A stretch of DNA of 64,000 bases from Denitratisoma oestradiolicum. Lineage in GTDB: Bacteria > Pseudomonadota > Gammaproteobacteria > Burkholderiales > Rhodocyclaceae. The stretch lies in assembly GCF_902813185.1 (NCBI RefSeq), contig NZ_LR778301.1, forward strand, positions 2,932,501 through 2,996,500, in the 5' to 3' direction. Below, piece after piece: positions 57,160 to 64,000 of the stretch (the stretch's first letter is position 1; every line of letters begins with the position of its first letter). The position numbers and the translations under genes are program-made. The notes beneath the pieces are model-generated. The model worked only from the letters and a program-made list of their open reading frames with translations. It was not told where the DNA came from and ran no database searches.

Positions 57160-58431
57160 ATGAAACTCCTCGTCATCGGTTCCGGCGGCCGTGAACACGC
57201 CCTGGCCTGGCGCCTGGCGAAATCGCCCAGGGTACAGAAGATTTTCGTCGCCCCCGGCAATGCCGGCACGGCCCGCGAGGAAGGCATAGAGAATCTGCCG
57301 CTGACGGCCATTCACGACCTGGTGGACTTTGCCCGCAGGGAAGGCATCCATGCCACCGTGGTGGGTCCCGAGGCGCCCCTGGCGGCCGGCGTGGTGGATG
57401 CCTTCCGCGCTGCCGATCTGCGCATCTTCGGCCCCAGCCGGCTGGCGGCACAACTGGAATCCTCAAAGGATTTCGCCAAGCAGTTCATGGCCCGCCACGG
57501 CATTCCCACCGCCCAATTCCAGACCTTCAGCAATGCCGAAGCCGCCCACGCCTATGTGGACGCCGAAGGGGCGCCCATTGTCATCAAGGCCGATGGCCTG
57601 GCCGCCGGCAAGGGCGTGGTGGTGGCGATGAGTCTGGAGGAAGCCCACGGCGCCATCGACGACATGCTTTCCGGCAACAAGCTGGGGGACGCCGGTGCCC
57701 GAGTGGTGATCGAGGAATTCCTCGACGGTGAGGAGGCCAGCTTCATCGTCATGGCCGACGGCCGCCACGCCCTGGCCATGGCCACCAGCCAGGACCACAA
57801 GCGCCTGCTGGACGGCGATGCCGGCCCCAACACCGGAGGCATGGGGGCCTACTCCCCGGCCCCCGTGGTTACGCCCGACATCCACGCCCGGGTGATGCGG
57901 GAGGTGATCATGCCGACGATCCGGGGCATGGAAGCCGATGGCATCCTCTACACTGGCTTCCTTTACGCCGGGTTGATGATCAAGCCGGACGGCTCCCTCA
58001 AGGTGCTGGAATTCAACTGTCGCTTCGGCGATCCGGAGACCCAGCCCATCATGATGCGGCTGAAGAGCGACTTCGTGGATCTGATCGACGCCGGCATCGA
58101 TGGCCGCCTCGATCAGGTGGAAGCCGAGTGGGATCGCCGCGTGGCCCTGGGTGTGGTGCTGGCCGCCGGTGGTTACCCGGACAACCCAAGGAAGGGTGAT
58201 GCCATCCATGGCCTGCCGAAGCGCCCCGTCGAGGAGGCCCATGTATTCCACGCCGGCACCGCCATGAGCGATGACCAGGTGCTCACCAGCGGCGGCCGGG
58301 TGCTCTGCGCCACCGCCCTGGGGGACACCATCAGACTGGCCCAGAACCGGGCCTATGAGCTGGCCGAGCAGATTCGCTTCGACGGCATGCAGTTCCGCCG
58401 GGACATCGGGCATCGTGCCATCCGGCGCTGA
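57160..58431 (+). CDS. purD: phosphoribosylamine-glycine ligase
   Basis: The 423-residue ATP-grasp enzyme joins glycine to phosphoribosylamine. It has the N-terminal GSGGREHALAWRLAKSP, the grasp motif LAAGKGVVVAMS, DHKRLLDGDAGPNTGGMGAYSP (the PurD signature), and LEFNCRFGDPETQ with metal ligands. AAAGGA precedes the ATG. It forms a purHD unit, as in most proteobacteria. Confidence 0.97.
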   Translation: MKLLVIGSGGREHALAWRLAKSPRVQKIFVAPGNAGTAREEGIENLPLTAIHDLVDFARREGIHATVVGPEAPLAAGVVDAFRAADLRIFGPSRLAAQLESSKDFAKQFMARHGIPTAQFQTFSNAEAAHAYVDAEGAPIVIKADGLAAGKGVVVAMSLEEAHGAIDDMLSGNKLGDAGARVVIEEFLDGEEASFIVMADGRHALAMATSQDHKRLLDGDAGPNTGGMGAYSPAPVVTPDIHARVMREVIMPTIRGMEADGILYTGFLYAGLMIKPDGSLKVLEFNCRFGDPETQPIMMRLKSDFVDLIDAGIDGRLDQVEAEWDRRVALGVVLAAGGYPDNPRKGDAIHGLPKRPVEEAHVFHAGTAMSDDQVLTSGGRVLCATALGDTIRLAQNRAYELAEQIRFDGMQFRRDIGHRAIRR

Positions 58432-58459
58432 GCCCCCCGGAGATTCGGAAGATATCCCC

Positions 58460-60067
58460 ATGGGGCGTGTTTTCATCAGCCTGAAAACACGCCTGATCGT
58501 CTTTGCCCTGGCGCTGGTGCTGGTGGGCCTGGCGATCCGCGTCGTCATCATGACGGACTTCATGCGCGACGAACTGCAACAGCTGGTCTCCGCCCAGCAA
58601 CTGTCCCTGGCCACCTACGTGGCCCAGGATATCGACGCCAAGCTGAGAACCCGCCAGGAACTGGTGCGCCGTCTGGCGGAACAACTGCCCCAGAACCTGT
58701 TGCAGCAGTCCGATGCCCTGGCGGCCTGGCTGGCCGCGCGCCACGACAGCCAATCGCTGTTTTCCGCCGGCCTGATCGTGGTGAGCCCCGCGGGCATCGC
58801 CACCACCGACTATCCCTCGCTACCGGGACGTCGCGGCACCTCCTACGCCGACCGGGACTGGTTTCTGGCGATACGCAATTCCGGCACAAGCGCCATGGGC
58901 GCACCCACCATCGGGCGCTCCACTCACCGGCCGGGTATCGTCATGGCGGCGCCAATCAAGGATGCGCGGGGACAACTACTCGGCGTTCTGGCAGGTGTCA
59001 CCACCCTCAACGCACCGGGTTTCCTGGATCTGGTGCAGAACAACCGGGTGGGAGAAAGCGGCGGTTTTCTGCTCATTTCCCCGAAGGATAGGATTTTCGT
59101 CATGGCCTCCGATCCGGCCATGGCGCTCCGGCCCACCCCGCCCCCCGGCATCAACCGCCTCCACGATCAAGCCATGGCCGGCTATCGGGGCAGCGGCATC
59201 ACCATCAATGCCCAGGGCGTCGAGGAACTCTCCTCCATCGCCAGCGTTCCCAGCACCGACTGGTTCCTGGTGGCCCGCACGCCGACCCGGGAAGCCTTTC
59301 GCCCGCTGGAACACCTGTACGGTTTTCTGCTGCGCAACACATTGGTGATCGGCGCTGTGGTCACCATAGCGTCCCTGCTCATCCTGGGCTGGTTGTTCCG
59401 TCCCCTGGCCCACGCGGCGCGACAGGTTCGCAGCATGGCCGAGGGCATCACTCCCCTGCGTTCATTGCCCGTGGTCCGCAACGACGAAGTGGGAGAACTG
59501 GCTTCCGGGTTCAACCTGCTCTTGGGCAAGTTGCGGGAACGGGAAGCCACTCTCGCCCGCATCGCCCACCACGACCCCCTCACGGCCCTGCCCAATCGTG
59601 CCGCCTTCCATGAACGACTGAGCCAGAGTATCGCCCTGGCCCGGCGCCAGGGCAACCACCTGGCCCTGCTGTTTCTGGACCTGGATGACTTCAAGCCGGT
59701 CAATGACGATCACGGCCATGACATCGGCGACCAGGTACTGCGCCTGGTGGCGCAACGCCTGCAGGACAAGGTGCGCAAGGCCGACATGGTGGCCCGTTTC
59801 GGCGGCGACGAATTCATCATCCTACTCACCGACATCACCGATATCACCAGTGCGGCAGGGGTCGCAGAAAAATGTATTGAAGTACTCTCGGCCCCCATGC
59901 GGGTGGGAAAACTGCAACTGAAGATCGGCGCCAGCATCGGTATCGCCCTCTATCCGGACCATGCTGACAATACCGACTCCCTGCTCGCCCACGCTGACGC
60001 CGCCATGTACGATGCCAAGCGGGGCGGCCGCAACGGCTACCGCATCGCACCCTTCCCTGCAACCTAA
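58460..60067 (+). CDS. membrane diguanylate cyclase with periplasmic Cache-type sensor
   Basis: From the ATG at 58460 the protein (535 residues) has a transmembrane helix (LIVFALALVLVGLAIRVVI), a periplasmic dCache-like sensor of about 250 residues, a second helix near 292-312 (NTLVIGAVVTIASLLILGWL), a HAMP-like linker, and a C-terminal GGDEF domain. The active site GGDEF is intact, and RKAD five residues upstream is an RxxD inhibitory site, so it should make c-di-GMP and be product-inhibited. Ligand unknown. It starts 28 bases after purD. Confidence 0.92.
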   Translation: MGRVFISLKTRLIVFALALVLVGLAIRVVIMTDFMRDELQQLVSAQQLSLATYVAQDIDAKLRTRQELVRRLAEQLPQNLLQQSDALAAWLAARHDSQSLFSAGLIVVSPAGIATTDYPSLPGRRGTSYADRDWFLAIRNSGTSAMGAPTIGRSTHRPGIVMAAPIKDARGQLLGVLAGVTTLNAPGFLDLVQNNRVGESGGFLLISPKDRIFVMASDPAMALRPTPPPGINRLHDQAMAGYRGSGITINAQGVEELSSIASVPSTDWFLVARTPTREAFRPLEHLYGFLLRNTLVIGAVVTIASLLILGWLFRPLAHAARQVRSMAEGITPLRSLPVVRNDEVGELASGFNLLLGKLREREATLARIAHHDPLTALPNRAAFHERLSQSIALARRQGNHLALLFLDLDDFKPVNDDHGHDIGDQVLRLVAQRLQDKVRKADMVARFGGDEFIILLTDITDITSAAGVAEKCIEVLSAPMRVGKLQLKIGASIGIALYPDHADNTDSLLAHADAAMYDAKRGGRNGYRIAPFPAT

Positions 60068-60292
60068 CGCGCATAGTCGCCAGCACCACCCCCGAGAATG
60101 AAAATGCGCAAAGGCAAATTGAACGCCCCCTACCCCCGTTCCACAGCCGGCTTTGCACAGCCAGCCGGCTTCGGCGGCGCGAAGCAGTGCTTCGCTCAAC
60201 CCCGCTTATGCCCCCTCCCCGGGGCGGGGCTACTCATCGGCTCGCTACGCTCGACGGTTGCCCTCGATTCCGGCACAGTTTTTCATGCTAAA
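60065..60292 (+). repeat. dispersed repeat family B, copy 3 (expanded)
   Basis: The copy starts at the cyclase stop (TAACGCGCATAGTCGCCAGC), keeps AATGCGCAAAGGCAAATTGA and CCCCGGGGCGGGGCTACTCA, contains GGCTCGCTACGCTCG (60239-60253), and ends CCGGCACAGTTTTTCATGCT six bases before hemF. Relative to copy 2 it has about 70 extra bases in the middle (60140-60210), which include the near-palindrome CAGCCGGCTTTGCACAGCC. Confidence 0.87.
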
Positions 60293-60297
60293 TCTCC

Positions 60298-61179
60298 ATG
60301 AACAGCCAACTGCTAAAAAACTATTTCACCGGTCTCCAGGAACGCATTGTTTCCACCCTGGAGGTTTTTGACGGCCAGAAATTCAGGCGCGATGCCTGGG
60401 GCCGGGGAACATCCTGCGTCATCGAGGAAGGTGAGTTCTTCGAGCGAGGCGGGGTTAACTTTTCCCATGTCACCGGCGACAAAATGCCCGCCTCCGCTAC
60501 GGCCCACCGGCCGGAACTGGCGGGGCGAAAGTTCGAGGCCCTGGGCGTCTCCCTGGTGCTCCATCCGCGCAACCCCTATTGCCCCACCAGTCATGCCAAC
60601 GTGCGCTGCTTCATCGCCACGGCGGAAGGAGAGGAACCCGTCTGGTGGTTCGGCGGCGGCATGGACCTGACGCCCTACTACGGCTTCGAGGAGGATGCGG
60701 TGCATTTTCACCGTATCTGCCGAGACGCCCTGGCCCCCTTCGGCGCCGATGTTCATCCCCGTTACAAGAAGTGGTGCGACGACTACTTCTTCCTCAAGCA
60801 CCGCAATGAACCCCGGGGCATCGGCGGCGTGTTCTTCGACGATCTCAACGAGGGCAGCTTCGACCGCTGCTTTGGCCTCACCCGGGCCGTGGGCGATGCC
60901 TTCCTGCCCGCCTACCTGCCCATCCTGGAGCGCCGCCGGGAAATGACCTATGGGGAGCGGGAGCGGGACTTCCAGGCCTACCGGCGCGGACGCTACGTGG
61001 AGTTCAACCTGGTCTGGGACCGGGGCACCCTGTTCGGCCTGCAATCGGGCGGACGCACCGAATCCATCCTGATGTCCCTGCCTCCGCTGGTGAAGTGGCG
61101 CTACGACTGGCATCCGCAACCGGGCACGGAAGAGGCCCGGCTCTACACGGACTTCCTGCGGCCCCGGGACTGGGTCTAG
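60298..61179 (+). CDS. hemF: coproporphyrinogen III oxidase, oxygen-dependent
   Basis: HemF oxidatively decarboxylates two propionates of coproporphyrinogen III in heme synthesis and needs oxygen. The 293-residue protein has [31 protein letters not shown]-type metal ligands ([13 protein letters not shown]) and the C-terminal WEYDW-like KWRYDWHP. No ribosome binding site is visible before the ATG because the family B repeat ends there. It is near hemDXY, transcribed toward them. Confidence 0.96.
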   Translation: MNSQLLKNYFTGLQERIVSTLEVFDGQKFRRDAWGRGTSCVIEEGEFFERGGVNFSHVTGDKMPASATAHRPELAGRKFEALGVSLVLHPRNPYCPTSHANVRCFIATAEGEEPVWWFGGGMDLTPYYGFEEDAVHFHRICRDALAPFGADVHPRYKKWCDDYFFLKHRNEPRGIGGVFFDDLNEGSFDRCFGLTRAVGDAFLPAYLPILERRREMTYGERERDFQAYRRGRYVEFNLVWDRGTLFGLQSGGRTESILMSLPPLVKWRYDWHPQPGTEEARLYTDFLRPRDWV

Positions 61180-61194
61180 GCGGGGCTACCCATC

Positions 61195-61462
61195 GGTGCT
61201 GCCACGGAGTGCCCCGTAATATCGAGCAGTGCGAGCCGTACTGAATCCCCCGGAGGGCGAAGGGGGGCGAACGTTTTCATGGCCATCGAAAAGCAGTTTT
61301 TCCGCCGGGCCGGCCTGACCGAAGGAAATCCCTGTGGGACAAGGAAAAACGGCACGCGACGCCAGCCGCAACCCCTCGGTGCCCCCACGGAGTGCCCCGT
61401 AATATCCGAGCGAAGCGAGCCGTATCGAACCCCCCGGAGGGGGGCGAAGGGGGGCGAGCCTA
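61195..61462 (-). repeat. dispersed repeat family C, copy 2, with internal direct repeat
   Basis: Read on minus it starts at the hemY stop (TTAGGCTCGCCCCCTTCGCC), then GGGGGTTCGATACGGCTCGC, GGTTGCGGCTGGCGTCGCG, CTTGTCCCACAGGGATTTCC. This is the order of copy 1 after corA. A part of about 75 bp with GGAGTGCCCCGTAATATC occurs twice (about 61195-61275 and 61378-61462). No gene lies in this 280-bp gap. Confidence 0.85.
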
Positions 61463-62632
61463 ATTCATCTCCGCCGCCGCCCGGTAATGGCGGTTGGCTT
61501 CCTCGGACCGCTCCAGGTAGCCCAGCAGGCGTGCCAGCTCCACATGGGTTTCCCGCATGGGCTGAACCGAAAGGGAAGCCTCCAGGTAGCTCTGGGCCTT
61601 GCCCCAGAGTTGCTGGCGACGGCATAGCCGCCCCAGGGTAAGAAGCAGTCGCTCATCCCTGGGATGGGCCGGCAGCCACTTCTCGGCATGCGAGATGCGC
61701 CGCAGCACGTCGCCTCCCTCGCACTCGCCATAGGCGCTCACCAAAGCCGAGTCCCATTGTTCCTCCAGGGCATCCTCGATCAGCCGCGCCGCCTCGACGC
61801 AGTCGCCGATGGCGATCAGACGGCGGGCGCCTTCCAGGGCCAGGCGTGGTTCTCGCCGTTCCGTGTCGGGGATTCGGGCCAGGTATTGGACCAGACCATC
61901 CCGGTCGTCCCCCAGGGTGCGCAGATTTTCCCGATGGGCACGCAAGCGCAGCACTTCGGCCTGGGCGGGGGTCATGGCGTGATGTTTTTCCAGTTGCCGG
62001 ATCAAGACCAGGGCTTCGCGCCAGTTACCCAGACCCTGCTGGGTCTTGAGTGAGAGGCGCAGGGCCGCGATGTGGCGCCCCTTTTCCCGGCCCAGGGTAT
62101 CCAGGGCCTGCCGGGCCTGATCGAAATTCCGCGCCTCGATGGCGATCGTTGCATCCACCATCAAGCGGGCAGTGCGCAGTGCATCCCCCGGGCGGCTACC
62201 CACCCTTTCCCGCCATTGTTCGCTCCTGGCCAGGTCGCCCATGTTGTGGGCCGCCAGTTGGGCGATCAGGGCCGCCATGCCAGGCGACTGACCGGCTTCA
62301 TAGGCGAGTTCGGCGCTCTTCAATGCATGGCCAAACCGTCCTTCCAGCAGCAGGCGCCAGGCATCCTGGATTGCTGCCGCACCCCGGACCCGCGCCCGGT
62401 TGGCGCGGAAGGCGGCCACCCGGGCCGGCAGGCCCAGCACCATGGTGGCCGCCCGCAACAGCAGGTACAGGGCGAGGAAACCCCCCAGAGCCAGCAGCAG
62501 CAACAGATTGAGAGAGAGTTCGACCCGCCAGGGGGGCAGCACGAACAGTGCATAGCCTTCGTTGTAGCGGGCCGCAAGGGAAAGGCCCACGGCCAGGAAG
62601 GCCAGGGCGATCAACCAGAGCAGGACACGCAT
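61460..62632 (-). CDS. hemY: HemY-family membrane TPR protein
   Basis: The 390-residue protein has two N-terminal membrane helices (VLLWLIALAFLAVGLSLA and LSLNLLLLLALGGFLALYLL), the HemY_N domain, and C-terminal TPR-like repeats (for example WLPAHPRDERLLLTLGRLCRRQ). It is the proteobacterial HemY of the hemCDXY cluster, not the oxygen-dependent protoporphyrinogen oxidase that shares the name in Gram-positives. Its role in heme supply is undefined. Its ATG overlaps the hemX stop. Confidence 0.93.
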   Translation of the reverse strand: MRVLLWLIALAFLAVGLSLAARYNEGYALFVLPPWRVELSLNLLLLLALGGFLALYLLLRAATMVLGLPARVAAFRANRARVRGAAAIQDAWRLLLEGRFGHALKSAELAYEAGQSPGMAALIAQLAAHNMGDLARSEQWRERVGSRPGDALRTARLMVDATIAIEARNFDQARQALDTLGREKGRHIAALRLSLKTQQGLGNWREALVLIRQLEKHHAMTPAQAEVLRLRAHRENLRTLGDDRDGLVQYLARIPDTERREPRLALEGARRLIAIGDCVEAARLIEDALEEQWDSALVSAYGECEGGDVLRRISHAEKWLPAHPRDERLLLTLGRLCRRQQLWGKAQSYLEASLSVQPMRETHVELARLLGYLERSEEANRHYRAAAEMN

Positions 62633-63714
62633 CAGTGAGTCCCGTCGGTAGTTGCGCCGGTCGCGGCGGCCCGGGGCGCCGGCGAGATCTCCCGCTCACG
62701 GCGCAGCTTGAAGTTGCGCACGGTGTTGAGGGTCTCGTTGAGACTGGGCAGATCCTGGGCAATATCCACGACCCCCAGAGCCTTGACGGTGCCCAGAGCA
62801 TGCTCCACTGGCCGGGCACGGGTATCAAAATACTGTTGCAGCCATTCCCGGCTTTGCCGCATGTCTTCCCGGAAGGAACGGGCATCCCGTGACAGCAGGG
62901 ACAGGCGGGCATTGGCCAGGCGCAGCTTGAGGTTCTCCCGCAGGAAGAAGGTCTGACTGGGGGAGAGCAGGCCCGGGTCGCTGCGGCCCACCCGTTCGAT
63001 GCGCACCAGTTGCCGCACCTCGGCCCAGAGATCGGCAACCAACTCCTGCCAGAAGGCGGGTTCAGCGACGCCGCTCTTTTTCTCGCTTCCCGGCGAACGG
63101 GGCCGGGGCCGCTGTTCGAACGCAAAAGGTAGGCTGTCCACCAGGGCGATCAGGTTTTCCAGCTTCATCGCGATGCCTGAAATATCGGCCACGGGCTGGG
63201 CCTTGAGTCGCTCCATATCCCGTGTAATGAGTTTGCGCAGGGCCAGCCACTGGGGCTGGCTGGCTCGGGCCAGACGAGCATCGGCCCCTTGCAGGGCGAT
63301 CAGGGCGGCTTCCACGTTGCCTGCCAATTGCAATTGCTGGGCAGCAATGGTCAGGGTCTGTTCGACCTCGGCCAGGAGGCGCTCGTCCCGGCTGCGGGAG
63401 AGTTCCTGATACATGGTTTCCAGGGCCATTTGCTGGCTCTGGGTCTCGATCAACTGGGCCTCCAGCACGCTCACCTTGGCCTGGAGGGCTGCCACCATTT
63501 CCTGGTTCTGCCGGGTCAGGACACGACTTTCCTTGGCCACACTGTCCCCATCAGCCAGGCGCCGGGCCACTTCGGTTTGCAGACCGGAAAGCCGGGCGCG
63601 GGTCTCGACCCATTGCCAGCCCAGGAGGACCAGGGCAATGGTGGCGATCAGCACCGGCGGCCGGCGCAGTTGGGCCGTTAGGCGCGGGACCGGGCGATGG
63701 GTCAGGGCGGACAT
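62632..63714 (-). CDS. hemX: HemX-family protein (uroporphyrinogen-III C-methyltransferase-like annotation)
   Basis: A single N-terminal membrane helix (PPVLIATIALVLLGWQWVE) is followed by a coiled-coil region (about 45-100, TRQNQEMVAALQAKVSVLEAQLIE...) and a conserved C-terminal domain (FFLRENLKLRLANARLSLLSRD). There is no SAM-binding site, so the common methyltransferase annotation is misleading; it probably scaffolds tetrapyrrole enzymes at the membrane. I use the ATG at 63714, five bases before the hemD stop on the complementary reading; an upstream start at 63768 inside hemD is possible. Confidence 0.88.
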   Translation of the reverse strand: MSALTHRPVPRLTAQLRRPPVLIATIALVLLGWQWVETRARLSGLQTEVARRLADGDSVAKESRVLTRQNQEMVAALQAKVSVLEAQLIETQSQQMALETMYQELSRSRDERLLAEVEQTLTIAAQQLQLAGNVEAALIALQGADARLARASQPQWLALRKLITRDMERLKAQPVADISGIAMKLENLIALVDSLPFAFEQRPRPRSPGSEKKSGVAEPAFWQELVADLWAEVRQLVRIERVGRSDPGLLSPSQTFFLRENLKLRLANARLSLLSRDARSFREDMRQSREWLQQYFDTRARPVEHALGTVKALGVVDIAQDLPSLNETLNTVRNFKLRREREISPAPRAAATGATTDGTH

Positions 63715-63718
63715 GCCT

Positions 63719-64000
63719 TCAGCGGGAGTATTCGGGTTCACGGGCGAAGTATTGCATGAGTCCATCAAGAAGGCCGTCGTCGCCGGGGCCGGTCAGAATC
63801 ACTGACTTGAGGCCCAGTTGCCGGGCCTGTTCGGCGATACGGGCATGGGGTACGAAGGTGGGGGTCTTGCGCAACCAGGCCTGGCCCAGTTTGCCCACCA
63901 TGTCGTGAAGATTGCGCAGACCCTCGCTGCTGGTCACGGTCATCGCGTCCAGGACGTCATCGGACCAGAGTTTCAGCAGGGGCGCCGGGTCCAGATCGGG
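63719..64000 (-). CDS. hemD: uroporphyrinogen-III synthase, C-terminal part (cut by window edge)
   Basis: The frame is open from the window end to the stop at 63719 (about 93 codons). It contains the HemD landmarks TVTSSEGLRNL and VPHARIAEQARQLGLKSVILTG, and ends MQYFAREPEYSR. HemD closes hydroxymethylbilane to uroporphyrinogen III. The order hemD-hemX-hemY is the usual proteobacterial cluster, with hemC expected beyond the edge. Confidence 0.92.
   Translation of the reverse strand, partial: PDLDPAPLLKLWSDDVLDAMTVTSSEGLRNLHDMVGKLGQAWLRKTPTFVPHARIAEQARQLGLKSVILTGPGDDGLLDGLMQYFAREPEYSR

Overview
The window is a GC-rich chromosomal segment of a betaproteobacterium, most likely from the Rhodocyclales or a close relative. 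Three things point there. Gene order: gyrA-serC-serA-pheA-hisC-tyrA; lptD-surA-pdxA-rsmA divergent from amgK-murU-pepP-ubiH; dusB-fis-purH-purD; hemD-hemX-hemY. A circularly permuted (two-piece) tmRNA gene whose tag reads ANDERFALAA. The similarity of most proteins to betaproteobacterial families. Nearly all the coding is housekeeping; the assignment to order level is inference.

Layout. 1-8.0 kb (minus): aromatic amino acid, histidine and serine biosynthesis operon running from gyrA to tyrA. 8.1-11.7 kb (plus): mtaD, an OmpA-type protein, ubiG, gph. 11.7-12.0 kb: permuted ssrA (minus). 12.0-14.9 kb (minus): MgtC-like membrane protein and an EF-G paralogue. 15.0-21.2 kb (plus): a possible 40-codon small gene, a radical SAM/SPASM enzyme, a GcvR-like ACT protein, a cytochrome P450, a TrhP-type U32 protein, an unknown protein and a cyclic-nucleotide-binding protein. 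21.2-26.7 kb (minus): chemoreceptor, QseBC-type two-component system, and a cytochrome b / diheme cytochrome c / SHP-type cytochrome set. 27.2-28.4 kb: an AT-richer, probably acquired Mrr-like nuclease gene between perfect 11-bp inverted repeats. 28.7-38.3 kb: lipoprotein, rhlE, pntAB, corA, PP2C phosphatase, HDOD protein, PduO-type adenosyltransferase. 38.3-42.7 kb (minus): UbiA-family prenyltransferase, GT39/ArnT-like glycosyltransferase, aroG, rsmA. 42.8-47.5 kb (minus): pdxA-surA-lptD. 47.8-61.2 kb (mostly plus): amgK, murU, pepP, ubiH, (ridA, MOSC on minus), dusB, fis, purH, purD, a diguanylate cyclase, hemF. 61.5-64 kb (minus): hemY, hemX and the 3' part of hemD.

The most unusual layer is not a gene. 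Many gene junctions carry dispersed repeats: one REP-like palindrome family (about ten copies, pyrimidine-rich arm, hairpin core, then GTGAC) and three longer families (A, B, C, each 2-4 copies) that share the 15-mer GGCTCGCTRCGCTCG. They sit against stop or start codons. In two places they have entered the coding layer without breaking it: an in-frame block of about 65 codons inside trhP, and a 70-codon 'bridge' frame between dusB and fis whose start overlaps the dusB stop (ATGA) and whose stop overlaps the fis start (GTGA).

Other points worth a second look are a hairpin over the rsmA (ksgA) start that resembles 16S rRNA helix 45, the enzyme's own substrate; the radical SAM/SPASM-ACT-P450 neighbourhood with a candidate small precursor gene; and the Mrr-like cassette. 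No tRNA, rRNA, CRISPR array, transposase or integrase was recognised.
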